The notes: generated by a model from the letters alone, not told the origin. Positions 17,687 to 26,365 are shown, counted from the stretch's first letter. The stretch is DNA of 64,000 nucleotides from Flavivirga eckloniae (GCF_002886045.1 NZ_CP025791.1:1200001-1264000); one strand, 5' to 3'. A program made the numbers and translations.

Positions 17687-18490
17687 ATGAAATACATATT
17701 AAAATCATTAACCTTGCTTTTTATTTTTATGCTTTTCATTAACGGAAAAACGCATCAAAAAAATTCATCTATGCATATTGTTAGAGGTCTAAAACCTACC
17801 ATCTCAGAATATACGGTCTTAGAACAAGATTTTATTATGAAAATTGCTAATAAACTAAAGAGCAATGGCTTTCCTCTTAACCAATTAACAAGAGTTCATC
17901 TTAAAAATAGAATTCATACTAAAAAGGACTATTACACGTATAATGAAGTTACATTTTTAATTAATCCTGGAGTTTACAAACAAGGTGAATTTAATAGTGG
18001 TATTGAGAATATTGGTATAGGCTGGGAAGATCCTTCTATGATAAGAACACCAGATGGAGGGATTGAATTTGAAGTAGGTCGTAAAGTAAAATATACAGAT
18101 TTAGTAATGGATCTTTTTCGTTTGAAAGATTCTTATTCTTCCTATACACTTTTAAAAGATCATGATAACATACTAGAAAAAATAAATGAGGTCTTAATTT
18201 CGAACGAGATAGAAGATATTAAATATTTCACGTCCAAAGGCATATTGGAATTAATTAAAAATTACCACATTTCAATAACTGCACATCAAGAAAAAGAGGA
18301 AGTATATGAAATGGAGATTAGAAAATTAGATCATGGTCTAATAAACCCCAAACATTTTAATGCACTTATTAAACAATATCGCTTACTAATAAACCTTAAC
18401 ACATTAACAATAGAAGTACTAAATAGCTTTGACCCAACTTTCTTTCCAACACCTGCTATCGACCCTTCCAGTCCTTTTACCAAAGAATAG
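17687..18490 (+). CDS. Hypothetical secreted protein
   Basis: 267 residues with a hydrophobic N-terminus (MKYILKSLTLLFIFMLFINGK) that could be a signal peptide or anchor. The rest is soluble and lysine-rich with no cysteine, no repeats and no sorting domain; segments such as EVTFLINPGVYKQGEFNSGIENIGIGWED and KHFNALIKQYRLLINLNTLTIEVL are not familiar. Alone between two large gaps. Codon pattern is coherent and the frame is long, so it is likely real. Confidence 0.6.
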   Translation: MKYILKSLTLLFIFMLFINGKTHQKNSSMHIVRGLKPTISEYTVLEQDFIMKIANKLKSNGFPLNQLTRVHLKNRIHTKKDYYTYNEVTFLINPGVYKQGEFNSGIENIGIGWEDPSMIRTPDGGIEFEVGRKVKYTDLVMDLFRLKDSYSSYTLLKDHDNILEKINEVLISNEIEDIKYFTSKGILELIKNYHISITAHQEKEEVYEMEIRKLDHGLINPKHFNALIKQYRLLINLNTLTIEVLNSFDPTFFPTPAIDPSSPFTKE

Positions 18491-18696
18491 TATTAAAAAT
18501 AAACAAAAACGCAACACTTAAAAACCTTTACTTTTTATTAAACCGGTATTGCTTTCGATAACAACATACTGTGAAAAAATATATTGTTCCCTCTAATTGA
18601 CCCAAAAGCTCATATGAGGCATAATACATATGTACAAAAGCGGAATAGTTGTTGATTAAAATCTTTCTTTAATCATTAATCTGAAAAAAATACTAA

Positions 18697-19260
18697 ATGA
18701 AAAAATTTCTATTGTTCCTCATTTTCTTTGGACTAACCCTTATTGTTAAATCTCAAAACGCTAGTGTTGAAAAATCAACTTACGGAATACAAACAGGATC
18801 TTTTGGTGTTTGGATTCATAACGAGACCAAACTATCAAATAAAATAGCACTACGATCCGAGTTAGGCCTTGATAGTGGGATTCTAGCTGGAAGTTATTAT
18901 GACAGGGTAGGCTTTTTAATGACACCTGTAGTTACTTTAGAACCTAGATGGTATTATAATTTAAATCAAAGAGCTTCCAAATCGAAAAACATAGCTGGAA
19001 ATAGTGGGAATTTCTTGTCTTTAAAAACAAGCTATAACCCAGACTGGTTTACAGTTTTTGATAATACCAATTTAAAAGTTATAGATCAAATTTCAATTAT
19101 TCCAACCTGGGGCATGAGACGACAAATTGGAAAACATTTTATGTATGAAACTGGTATTGGAATTGGATACAGGCATATTTTTTCAAAAAATTCTGGGTAT
19201 ACAGACAATAAAAGTGAAGCTGCAGTAAATTTACATTTGAGAATTGGATACAGATTTTAA
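18697..19260 (+). CDS. Small outer membrane beta-barrel-like protein
   Basis: 187 residues: signal peptide MKKFLLFLIFFGLTLIVKSQ, then beta strands with aromatic girdles (YGIQTGSFGVWIHNETKLSN, ALRSELGLDSGILAGSYYDRV, MYETGIGIGYRHIFSK) and a final AAVNLHLRIGYRF; the terminal Phe after alternating residues is the usual barrel signal. Probably an outer membrane protein of unknown function. Its last 30 bases overlap the 3' end of the convergent arginase-family gene. Confidence 0.7.
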   Translation: MKKFLLFLIFFGLTLIVKSQNASVEKSTYGIQTGSFGVWIHNETKLSNKIALRSELGLDSGILAGSYYDRVGFLMTPVVTLEPRWYYNLNQRASKSKNIAGNSGNFLSLKTSYNPDWFTVFDNTNLKVIDQISIIPTWGMRRQIGKHFMYETGIGIGYRHIFSKNSGYTDNKSEAAVNLHLRIGYRF

Positions 19261-20142
19261 AATCTCCACAAAGTGTTGAACAAACTTAATGGTGTATTTA
19301 CCATTCTTGTCTAAATCCGGGTCGAGAATGGTAATTTCAATTCCAACAGCTTTTTCACTCGAAATCAAAGGAATTAATAATTCCGATAATTCGACATAAG
19401 TTAGTCCTCCTTTTGCCCTACTATCTACAGCTGGCATAATATCATCATTAAGCACATCTAAATCCAAATGAATAAAAAATCCATCCAACCGATTGTCGTT
19501 AACCAATTTCAAAAATTGATCAACCGTATTTTTAAACCCATTACGCCTTAGCCTGTTTAAATTATAATAGCCAATTTCCGAATCTAAAATTGGTTGCACA
19601 TAGTCTTCATCAAACGCTCTATTTCCAACACAAAACACATTACGTTCCATAAAATAGGGGTTCAAACCATGAATATTGGTCAATTTTTCATGACCATACC
19701 CTGTAACAATAGCCAGATCCATACCTGCCGCTCCACCAGTTTGCGAAATTTCAGGTAATATAAAATCGGTATGACCATCAATAAAAAACAGTCCAAATTC
19801 ACCCTTTTTCTTTAATGCGATGGCACTTCCAATTAAAATGCTACAATCACCTCCTATAACTATTTTAAAAGCTTCTTCTTTTAAAGATTCAAGAAGTTGA
19901 GATTGTTCTTTGGCGTACTTAATAATTTTATCAGCATTTCTAACCCCAGATTCTTTGTCGAAATCCATGGAGTAACTCGGAGGCTCTAAACCCAAAACCC
20001 TTTCGGGGTTAACCTGTTTATGAAGACCAAACTGTTTTAACCATTTCGGTAGTTTCTTAACACTAGGTTCAATGGCATAATCCGTTTGCTTCAAACCTAA
20101 ATTTGATGGAAATTCTACGATGTAGATTTTATGACTATTCAT
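19231..20142 (-). CDS. Arginase/agmatinase-family ureohydrolase
   Basis: 303 residues with the dimanganese-site motifs in order: VIGGDCSILIGS (97-101), IDGHTDF (Asp122, His124, Asp126) and HLDLDVLND. The usual GGDHS of arginase has Cys100 in place of the Mn-ligand His, a substitution also seen in part of this superfamily. Substrate is therefore uncertain (arginine, agmatine, formimidoylglutamate or another guanidino compound). Last gene of the minus-strand cassette, 52 bases after the response regulator. Confidence 0.85.
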   Translation of the reverse strand: MNSHKIYIVEFPSNLGLKQTDYAIEPSVKKLPKWLKQFGLHKQVNPERVLGLEPPSYSMDFDKESGVRNADKIIKYAKEQSQLLESLKEEAFKIVIGGDCSILIGSAIALKKKGEFGLFFIDGHTDFILPEISQTGGAAGMDLAIVTGYGHEKLTNIHGLNPYFMERNVFCVGNRAFDEDYVQPILDSEIGYYNLNRLRRNGFKNTVDQFLKLVNDNRLDGFFIHLDLDVLNDDIMPAVDSRAKGGLTYVELSELLIPLISSEKAVGIEITILDPDLDKNGKYTIKFVQHFVEILKSVSNSQM

Positions 20143-20194
20143 TTTCTAATTCGCATACAATAAAGCCTTCTAAAAACGATTACTTAGTTATTAC

Positions 20195-20950
20195 CTACTC
20201 CAACCAGGTTTTAAAGTCTTTAACACGTTCGCGAGCCACGATAACCTCTTGGTCTTTATACGACTTTAGTTTTATTTGTAAACGCGAATTCGTATAGCTT
20301 ACCATATCTTTTATAGCATTAATATTTACAAAGAACTTTCGGTTAATACGAAAAAACGTTTGAGGCTCCAATTCGTTTTCTAAATGCTCCAACGTTGTGT
20401 CTAAAAGATAATTTCTACCTTCTGTAGTATATAGGTAAGTGCCTTTATTCTCGCTATAAAAACACTCAATATCATCTATATTAATAAGCTTTAAATGTTG
20501 CCCTACTTTTACCGAAAACCGCTTTTTGTATTCACGATCAATTGGGTTTACCAAAAGCTTTTTAATGTCATTAAAATCTAGGGTAACCGCTTGTTTCTGT
20601 GGCATACGTTCCTGATATTTTTTTACCGCAATTGTTAATTCGTCCTCATCAATAGGTTTTAATAAATAATCTATGCTATTTAGTTTAAAAGCTTGCAGTG
20701 CATACTCATCGTAAGCTGTGGTAAATATAACGGCACTTTTAATTTCAATGGATTCAAAAATTTCGAAGGACAACCCATCACTCAATTGAATATCAAGAAA
20801 AATTAAATCGGGATGGGCGTTATTTTGAAACCATTCTATAGATTCTTCTACAGAATGTAGCAAGGTATCAACTTCAATATTTAAAGTATTCAACATACGC
20901 TGCAAACGTCTTGCTGATGGTTTCTCATCTTCGATAATAATTACATTCAT
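20195..20950 (-). CDS. LytTR-family response regulator
   Basis: 251 residues: receiver domain (about 1-120) with acidic pocket MNVIIIEDEK, phosphoacceptor Asp53 in DLIFLDIQL and the conserved Lys in YLLKPIDEDEL; then a LytTR DNA-binding domain (about 145-245; FSVKVGQHLKLINIDDIECFYSENKGTYLYT ... FFRINRKFFVNINAI). This matches the partner class for LytS-type kinases such as the one encoded upstream in the same operon. Confidence 0.95.
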   Translation of the reverse strand: MNVIIIEDEKPSARRLQRMLNTLNIEVDTLLHSVEESIEWFQNNAHPDLIFLDIQLSDGLSFEIFESIEIKSAVIFTTAYDEYALQAFKLNSIDYLLKPIDEDELTIAVKKYQERMPQKQAVTLDFNDIKKLLVNPIDREYKKRFSVKVGQHLKLINIDDIECFYSENKGTYLYTTEGRNYLLDTTLEHLENELEPQTFFRINRKFFVNINAIKDMVSYTNSRLQIKLKSYKDQEVIVARERVKDFKTWLE

Positions 20951-20975
20951 GTCTTACTATATTTTTGCGTTAACG

Positions 20976-21305
20976 CTATTCCCAACGTTTTTTGTCTTTA
21001 TCCATAAACTCTCTAATCTTGCGCTCCTCCCATGCTTTTCCAAAAAATATGTTTTTACCAAATACACCCAAAGCATGAAATCCTAAGCCAATACCCCAAA
21101 AAATTGGTGTAGAGAATGTTCCTATATTCCAGAAAGCACCATTGGAATTTACAGTAATAGTAATAACAATAAATATATTTACTAACACATAGGCTAACGC
21201 ATGCCAGTAAAAGCCCTTTAGCTCCTTTAGTCTTTTTTGAGCTCTTAGAAAAGCTTCTTCCTTTCTAAAATCTTCAGAAGAATAATTATGATCTTTATGT
21301 TTCAT
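20976..21305 (-). CDS. 2TM domain protein, second free copy
   Basis: 109 residues. A charged N-terminus (RKEEAFLRAQKRLKELKGFYWHALAYV) leads into two membrane helices (LVNIFIVITITVN; IFWGIGLGFHALGVF) and a tail with GKAWEERKIREFMDKD. This is the Bacteroidota 2TM domain, whose function is unknown. 11 bases downstream of the other free 2TM gene and 25 bases before the LytTR regulator gene. Confidence 0.88.
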   Translation of the reverse strand: MKHKDHNYSSEDFRKEEAFLRAQKRLKELKGFYWHALAYVLVNIFIVITITVNSNGAFWNIGTFSTPIFWGIGLGFHALGVFGKNIFFGKAWEERKIREFMDKDKKRWE

Positions 21306-21316
21306 TTCAATTAAAT

Positions 21317-21634
21317 TTAGTTCCAGTGCTTTCGTTCCTCCTCTTTATCTATAAGTTCCTGTATCTTTCTTTCCTCCCATTTACGTCCCAACACACCATT
21401 GTTCACAAATGTATTATAAGCATGAAACCCTAAACCAACACCCCAGCCCGCCATAGGAAACCAAAACCAATGATACTCCCAATACGTTTTATAGTTTACA
21501 AATACCAAAAAAGGAACTACTAAGCAATAAACTATTAAATGATAGTAAAATTCTTTAATATCCTCTACTCTTTTTCGTGCTCTTAAGTATCTACTATTTG
21601 CTTCAGAATCTGGTAACTTCTCCATAATTTTCAC
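21317..21634 (-). CDS. 2TM domain protein, first free copy
   Basis: 105 residues, sharing the motif pattern RARKRVEDIKEFYYHLIVY, VNYKTYWEYHWFWFPMAGWG and GRKWEERKIQELIDKEEE with the C-terminal part of the adjacent kinase, to which it is clearly more similar than to the third copy. Start is 3 bases after the kinase stop, so translation is probably coupled. Likely arose by duplication within the cassette. Possibly a membrane partner of the kinase. Confidence 0.88.
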   Translation of the reverse strand: MKIMEKLPDSEANSRYLRARKRVEDIKEFYYHLIVYCLVVPFLVFVNYKTYWEYHWFWFPMAGWGVGLGFHAYNTFVNNGVLGRKWEERKIQELIDKEEERKHWN

Positions 21635-21637
21635 TTT

Positions 21638-22981
21638 TTAATTCCAATGTTTATTTTCTTCTTCCTCACGCATAAACTTTTCAATTTTACGCCTTTCCCA
21701 ATCTCTGCTAAAAGTCCCGTTATTCACAAAAACTTTAAAAGCCTGAATGGCCAAACCTAAGCCCCAGCCAAACATAGGAAACCAAAACCATTGAAACTCC
21801 CAGGAGGTTTTATAGTTTACAAATATTAAAAACGGAATGACGAAACAATACGATATAAGGCTATAATAAAATCCTTTAAGTTCTTCTACATGGTTACGTG
21901 CTCTTACATAACTATCATCTATTTGAGGTTGCGATTGAGATCTCATAACTACTATTTGTTTAGTAAGCATTGGTATTGCTACTGCAAAACTGTTTGCTTC
22001 TTTATAAATGTTTACTTTTTTATTTGTTAATAAATCGTAGCGCTGTTTTATATTACTAAGTCCCACACCACTACTCTTTTTTACTATTTGTTTTGGCTGC
22101 AAATTATTTTCTACAACCAAATTATCACCGTCTTCATAAATCTTTATATGCAGCGGTTTGCTTGATGTTACCATATTATGCTTTACTGCATTTTCCAATA
22201 GCAGCTGCAACGATAATGGTACAACTTTACTTTCCGGATTTGATGCCGTTTCCGGCATATCGAAAATAATACTGTCTTCAAAACGCATTTTAACTAAAGA
22301 CATATAGGTCTTTGCGAATTGCAGTTCCTCATCAACAGTTACCAACTCCTTATCCTTTTGCTCTAAAACATAGCGATACACCTTAGATAAGGATGTTGTA
22401 AACTTTTGTGCATTATCCGGGTTTTCTTCAATTAAACTGGTAAGTACATTTAAACTATTAAATAAAAAATGCGGGTCTAATTGATTTTTTAAAGCATTAA
22501 ATTTGGCACTGGCCGTACCTGCAATAACCTTTTGTTCCTTTATTCTATTCTGTTGGTATTTATTATAAAAATAAACTATATGAAAAACAGAAACTATGGT
22601 TAAAGTTACCCACAATCCAAATTGGTACGATTTCAATGTTTCATTTGAAATAAACTCATAAAGAGACTTGCCTCCCAGGGTTAAAGATGTAAGCATTCGC
22701 AATACAAATAACCCCATTAACGTAATGATTGTTGAACATATAATTCCTAAAACAATACGTTTAACTGTATCTCCCTTTTTCCAGTTGAGTCTATTAAAAT
22801 AATTGAAGAAATACACATTGGAAAACCCGAGTACGAATGCATACAATTGAAAAAAAACAAAATCGATCAAAAAGTCATTAACACTATCGAATATAAATCC
22901 ACCTGAAATCAAGTTATCCACTATAAAGATGGCACATCCAATAGCAAAAATTATAATGATATTTTTTACCGATTTTGTCAT
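21638..22981 (-). CDS. LytS-type sensor histidine kinase fused to a 2TM domain
   Basis: 447 residues: four N-terminal membrane helices (about 8-138), then a His_kinase domain with phosphoacceptor His171 in NQLDPHFLFNSLNVL and ATPase motifs PLSLQLLLENAVKHN and SSGVGLSNIKQRYDLL. The kinase would normally end near residue 345 (FAVAIPMLTKQIVV); here the frame continues through Met346 into a complete 2TM domain (VNYKTSWEFQWFWFPMFGWG ... WERRKIEKFM). No periplasmic sensor domain is evident. Operon with two free 2TM proteins and a LytTR regulator. Confidence 0.93.
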   Translation of the reverse strand: MTKSVKNIIIIFAIGCAIFIVDNLISGGFIFDSVNDFLIDFVFFQLYAFVLGFSNVYFFNYFNRLNWKKGDTVKRIVLGIICSTIITLMGLFVLRMLTSLTLGGKSLYEFISNETLKSYQFGLWVTLTIVSVFHIVYFYNKYQQNRIKEQKVIAGTASAKFNALKNQLDPHFLFNSLNVLTSLIEENPDNAQKFTTSLSKVYRYVLEQKDKELVTVDEELQFAKTYMSLVKMRFEDSIIFDMPETASNPESKVVPLSLQLLLENAVKHNMVTSSKPLHIKIYEDGDNLVVENNLQPKQIVKKSSGVGLSNIKQRYDLLTNKKVNIYKEANSFAVAIPMLTKQIVVMRSQSQPQIDDSYVRARNHVEELKGFYYSLISYCFVIPFLIFVNYKTSWEFQWFWFPMFGWGLGLAIQAFKVFVNNGTFSRDWERRKIEKFMREEEENKHWN

Positions 22982-23005
22982 TCTATTTTCTTTTAATGCT
23001 TTGGT

Positions 23006-23626
23006 TTATTTTCCACAAGACTCTAATATTTGAGCAGCACGTTCTTTACCCCATTTAGGGTGAAACGGTGTTTCTGGCTTAAAGTTAGCAAAAAGTTCCA
23101 TGGCTCTTTCCAGATCTTTACAATATGGTGTTACATCTTGACCAAAATAACGTGCACTCCCCATATCCCATTCGGCCTTACAATAAACCACTCTTGGATT
23201 TTTGGGTGCTATCTGCCCAGCTTTTGTATATAATTCGGCAACTTTCCCAGATAATGTCATACCATATGTTGCTCCGTCGTAAGCCACCCAAGCTGTATGT
23301 AATAATGCTTGTAATACTAAAATTTCCGGATTATTTTTAGAAATAGCGGTGGCATCATTAATTAAATCCTGTGCCTTTTTTAATTTAGCAGTTAGTATTT
23401 TTTCGTCTTTTTCTCCAAAACTGCCAATAATATTTATTTGTGCCGCATAGTAAGGCGGTAACCAATTATCTGATTCTGCAGTAGCAATCCGTTCAAACAT
23501 ATTCGAAGCTTCAACAGGATTGTTTCCCCAAAGCTCGAATGCTTTTTTCATACCTTTTTCGTAGTTAGTTTGAGAATGTATGAATCCTGAAACTAGTAAT
23601 GCCGTAAAAATAATTAGATGTTTCAT
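23006..23626 (-). CDS. Secreted helical (TPR-like) protein
   Basis: The frame opens at 23674, but the ATG at 23626 gives a standard signal peptide (MKHLIIFTALLVSGFIHSQ) and is chosen (206 residues). The mature part is alpha-helical with TPR-like spacing (YEKGMKKAFELWGNNPVEAS, WLPPYYAAQINI, LYTKAGQIAPKNPRVVYCKAE, YCKDLERAMELFANF). 24 bases before the kinase gene, so it heads the sensor operon and could be its periplasmic sensing partner; this is inference. The leader carries GATATTTG, close to a -7 box. Confidence 0.78.
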   Translation of the reverse strand: MKHLIIFTALLVSGFIHSQTNYEKGMKKAFELWGNNPVEASNMFERIATAESDNWLPPYYAAQINIIGSFGEKDEKILTAKLKKAQDLINDATAISKNNPEILVLQALLHTAWVAYDGATYGMTLSGKVAELYTKAGQIAPKNPRVVYCKAEWDMGSARYFGQDVTPYCKDLERAMELFANFKPETPFHPKWGKERAAQILESCGK

Positions 23627-23789
23627 GTAATTTGTATTTATAGTTTTAATTATAAAACAAATATCACATGTCACCCCCTTTTTTTAAAAACCGACTTACC
23701 GAACTGTTATTTTTCCAAGATGAAATGTTAAACTCATGTAAAATGCTTAAAACGGCTATCATTTACCGTAAACCATTCCACACAAAATA

Positions 23790-23943
23790 GGGTATCTAAA
23801 AAGTAATTTATTCTGTCATTCAGAGCGACTAGTGCTGAGCGAAGTCGAAGCAAGCGAAGAATCTTAATTAGTCTGTGAATTAACAGATTAATAATTTAAT
23901 GAGATTCTTCATTTCATTCTGAATGACACTTTTTAGATACCCC
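23790..23943 (+). repeat. Family-2 inverted-repeat element, copy 1 (about 154 bp)
   Basis: GGGTATCTAAAAAGT at the left end is repeated inverted at the right end (ACTTTTTAGATACCC), with internal TGTCATTCAGAG and CATTCTGAATGACA forming a second inverted pair. The interior includes GCTGAGCGAAGTCGAAG and GAATCTT, common in flavobacterial intergenic repeats. It occupies half of the gap between TonB and the TPR-like gene; no coding potential. Confidence 0.7.
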
Positions 23944-23974
23944 TTCACATAGATATAATAACTATTTACTATCC

Positions 23975-24700
23975 TTAACCTTCACTAAATTTGAAGAATA
24001 TAGGTACAGCATAAGCTACTTTAACTGGTTTACCTCGTTGAGTTCCCGGCTTCATTTTAGGCAATAATCCAATAATTCGTTCTGCTTCTTCTTCCAAGAT
24101 TTTATCCGGACCTCTAGATCTAATACCTGTAATATGACCTTTGGAATCTATAATGAATATTACAGATACACGTCCTTGCAATCCCATATCTAAAGCAACT
24201 TCAGGATATTGGAAATTATTAACCACATGCTCCTGCATTTTTTGCTGAAAACAATCTTTCATCTTCTTCTTAGGAAGTCCTTCACATCCGGGAAATACAG
24301 GTACATTCTCAATAACAGCAAATGCAACTTCTACATCTTCCTCAACCTCTTCTACCACAACATCACTCACTTCTACAACTTCTTGAATAGCCTCTTCCTG
24401 CGATGTCTCGGTACTTTCTATTATTGTTTCTTCTATATCTTCAACATCTTCTACAATTTGAATAGATTGTTGAACGGCCACAGGAGGTGGTGGCGGTGGT
24501 GACGTATTTACATTCACTATGGGAATATCCTCTTCAACCTCCTTTTCCATTGCCAAAAGTTCTGCAACGATGTCTTCTTTTTCGTAAGTTTTATACTCTA
24601 AAACTTGCCAGGAAAGAAGCAACATTAAATTAAGACCTATAGCAAAATAAATGCTGCTATTCCTACCTATTTCTAAGTTTGGGTTCTTTTTTGCTTCCAT
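23975..24700 (-). CDS. TonB-family energy transducer
   Basis: 241 residues: one N-terminal membrane helix (SIYFAIGLNLMLLLSW), a short proline tract (NTSPPPPPPVAVQQ), an acidic Glu/Val-rich spacer with repeats of VEEVEEDVEV type (about 85-130), and a C-terminal TonB domain (about 160-238; QYPEVALDMGLQGRVSVIFIIDSKGHI ... PVKVAYAVPIFFKF). It couples the proton motive force to outer membrane receptors. No exbB/exbD nearby, and 348 bases of repeat-bearing DNA separate it from the next minus-strand gene. Confidence 0.93.
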   Translation of the reverse strand: MEAKKNPNLEIGRNSSIYFAIGLNLMLLLSWQVLEYKTYEKEDIVAELLAMEKEVEEDIPIVNVNTSPPPPPPVAVQQSIQIVEDVEDIEETIIESTETSQEEAIQEVVEVSDVVVEEVEEDVEVAFAVIENVPVFPGCEGLPKKKMKDCFQQKMQEHVVNNFQYPEVALDMGLQGRVSVIFIIDSKGHITGIRSRGPDKILEEEAERIIGLLPKMKPGTQRGKPVKVAYAVPIFFKFSEG

Positions 24701-24986
24701 GACTTTAAGATTTATTGATCTAACAATGATTAATTAACTACTTAAATTTATCATATATTCAATAAAATAACTATGACAATTATCATATCGCAAAATATTC
24801 GTGATTCTTTGAATATATCACATTATTTAACCTTTTTGGATTGAAAGCTAATTTTATAAACGTCTATAAGTATAGCGGTTGAAAGATTTATTATCTTAGT
24901 TTTTATATTGCGGATATAGGGCAATTATATATACTATTGTTGTGTACCATTTGCAGAAACCGTTTAAATTCTAATGAAATTACTTT

Positions 24987-25412
24987 TTGAAAAAAATAAC
25001 TGAATACTTAAAATTTGATAAAAACCAAAGATTTATCTATGGAATTGGACTTATTTTATGGGTATTTCTTTGGATTCAAGACTTCAAATATATCACGAAT
25101 GAAAACTTTTTTAGAATTTATTTATGGCAAGTAATAATTCCTATTGTATTACTAATTGGTCAACTGATTTTTAATAACAAAACCATCTGGATTACTCTTG
25201 TCGCATATGTAAGTTTATATAGTTTATGGATTATTTGGAATATAATTGAGTTAGATATTTTAATTGATATTCAGAGAGACTATTCGCCAAGACCTTTTTG
25301 GACTTTTGAAAAAATTATGAATTGGGTAATTATGATTTTAATATTACTGGTAACGAACTGGACTGTTTGGAAAGTAAAACCGACTGAAATCAAAAAAAAC
25401 GATACACAATAA
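24987..25412 (+). CDS. Hypothetical four-helix membrane protein
   Basis: 141 residues from a TTG start at 24987; no ATG lies near the start of the frame. Four hydrophobic segments: FIYGIGLILWVFLWIQDF, IYLWQVIIPIVLLIGQLIF, WITLVAYVSLYSLWIIWNII and WVIMILILLVTNWTVW, then a short charged tail. Not recognised. 67 bases before a Crp/Fnr gene in the same direction. Confidence 0.65.
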   Translation: MKKITEYLKFDKNQRFIYGIGLILWVFLWIQDFKYITNENFFRIYLWQVIIPIVLLIGQLIFNNKTIWITLVAYVSLYSLWIIWNIIELDILIDIQRDYSPRPFWTFEKIMNWVIMILILLVTNWTVWKVKPTEIKKNDTQ

Positions 25413-25479
25413 CGTTGGTATACATTAAAAACCATCAACATAGCTAGCTTATAAAAATACATTACCTACAATTATAAAA

Positions 25480-26043
25480 ATGACACACCCTCTCAGAAAA
25501 CATATCGAAGAAATAATTAGCCTTACAGATGAGGAATTTAATTTTGTTTTGAGTCACTTTGAGCAAATCAAAAAACGTAAACATCAATATATTGTTCAAG
25601 AAGGAGAAATTGTAGACAAAGAATACTGGATAATAAAAGGTTGTTTAAAAAGCTACTTTGTTGACGATACGGGAAAGGAGCATATACTTCAATTTGGTAT
25701 GGAAAATTGGTGGATTACAGATTATGAATCTTTTGTAAAACAAACCAAATCCAAAACGTCTATCGACTGTATAGAAGATAGTGAACTACTATACATCTCT
25801 TTTGAAAATAGAGATAAACTAACGGCTCAAATGCATAAAATGGAACGGTTTTGGGCTAAAAAAAGTAAAATGGGTAGAATTTCGCTTCAAAACAGGATTT
25901 TATCATTGTTAAAAAACTCAACCAAAGAAAGGTACGATTTACTTCTAGAACAATACCCGAAACTTTTTCAACGTGTTCCTAAAAAAATGATTGCCGCCTA
26001 TTTAGGTGTTTCCAGAGAAACGCTTAGTAGATTAAATTCATAG
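25480..26043 (+). CDS. Crp/Fnr-family transcription regulator (second of three)
   Basis: 187 residues, clearly paralogous to the one at 13762: beta-roll HQYIVQEGEIVDKEYWIIKGCLKSYFVDDTGKEHILQFGMENWWI and C-terminal helices ERYDLLLEQYPKLFQRVPKKMIAAYLGVSRETLSRL. The recognition helix region (GVSRETLSRL) is intact. It is followed by a CRP-like palindrome and by the tautomerase-SDR-NTF2 operon, which it probably controls. Confidence 0.92.
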   Translation: MTHPLRKHIEEIISLTDEEFNFVLSHFEQIKKRKHQYIVQEGEIVDKEYWIIKGCLKSYFVDDTGKEHILQFGMENWWITDYESFVKQTKSKTSIDCIEDSELLYISFENRDKLTAQMHKMERFWAKKSKMGRISLQNRILSLLKNSTKERYDLLLEQYPKLFQRVPKKMIAAYLGVSRETLSRLNS

Positions 26044-26070
26044 CTCACCTTCTTTCATTTTATCACTTCA

Positions 26071-26086
26071 TGTGATCTATATCACT
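26071..26086 (+). promoter_or_regulatory. CRP-type operator palindrome
   Basis: TGTGATCTATATCACT is nearly identical to the classical consensus TGTGA-N6-TCACA (core TGTGATCTAGATCACA). It lies 28 bases after the Crp/Fnr gene and 79 bases before the tautomerase ATG. A further inverted pair TCACTTC (26063-26069) / GAAGTGA (26092-26098) surrounds it and TATCACTT occurs twice. Probably the binding site of the adjacent regulator. Confidence 0.65.
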
Positions 26087-26165
26087 TTAAAGAAGTGACA
26101 TACCTCCTTTCTAAAAAAATAGGTTCTCACCAATTTTGTATGACAATTAATTTAATAAAAAAGTT

Positions 26166-26360
26166 ATGCCATACATTAACATTAGAGTTACTGATGAAGA
26201 AGTAACACGAGAACAAAAACGTCAATTAATAGAAGGCGCTACCCAACTGGTAGTGGACATTCTTAACAAAAATCCGCAAACAACCCATGTTGTTATTGAT
26301 GAAGTACCCATAGCAAATTGGGGTGTAAATGGGAAACAATATTTAGGAACTAAAAAATAA
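26166..26360 (+). CDS. 4-oxalocrotonate tautomerase-family protein
   Basis: 64 residues, the usual length of the small hexameric tautomerases. After removal of Met the protein begins with Pro, the catalytic base of the family (MPYINIRVTDEEVTREQKRQLI), and continues with the beta-alpha-beta pattern and the typical HVVIDEVPIANWGVNGKQY. Substrate unknown; members often isomerise enols or dehalogenate. First gene of a tight operon; the SDR gene starts 5 bases downstream. Confidence 0.92.
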   Translation: MPYINIRVTDEEVTREQKRQLIEGATQLVVDILNKNPQTTHVVIDEVPIANWGVNGKQYLGTKK

Positions 26361-26365
26361 AGAAC

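Noticed and set aside
24209-24502. Plus-strand frame of 97 codons inside tonB
   Set aside because: Antisense shadow of the acidic repeat region of TonB; Phe/Tyr/Asn-rich composition reflects complementary codons.
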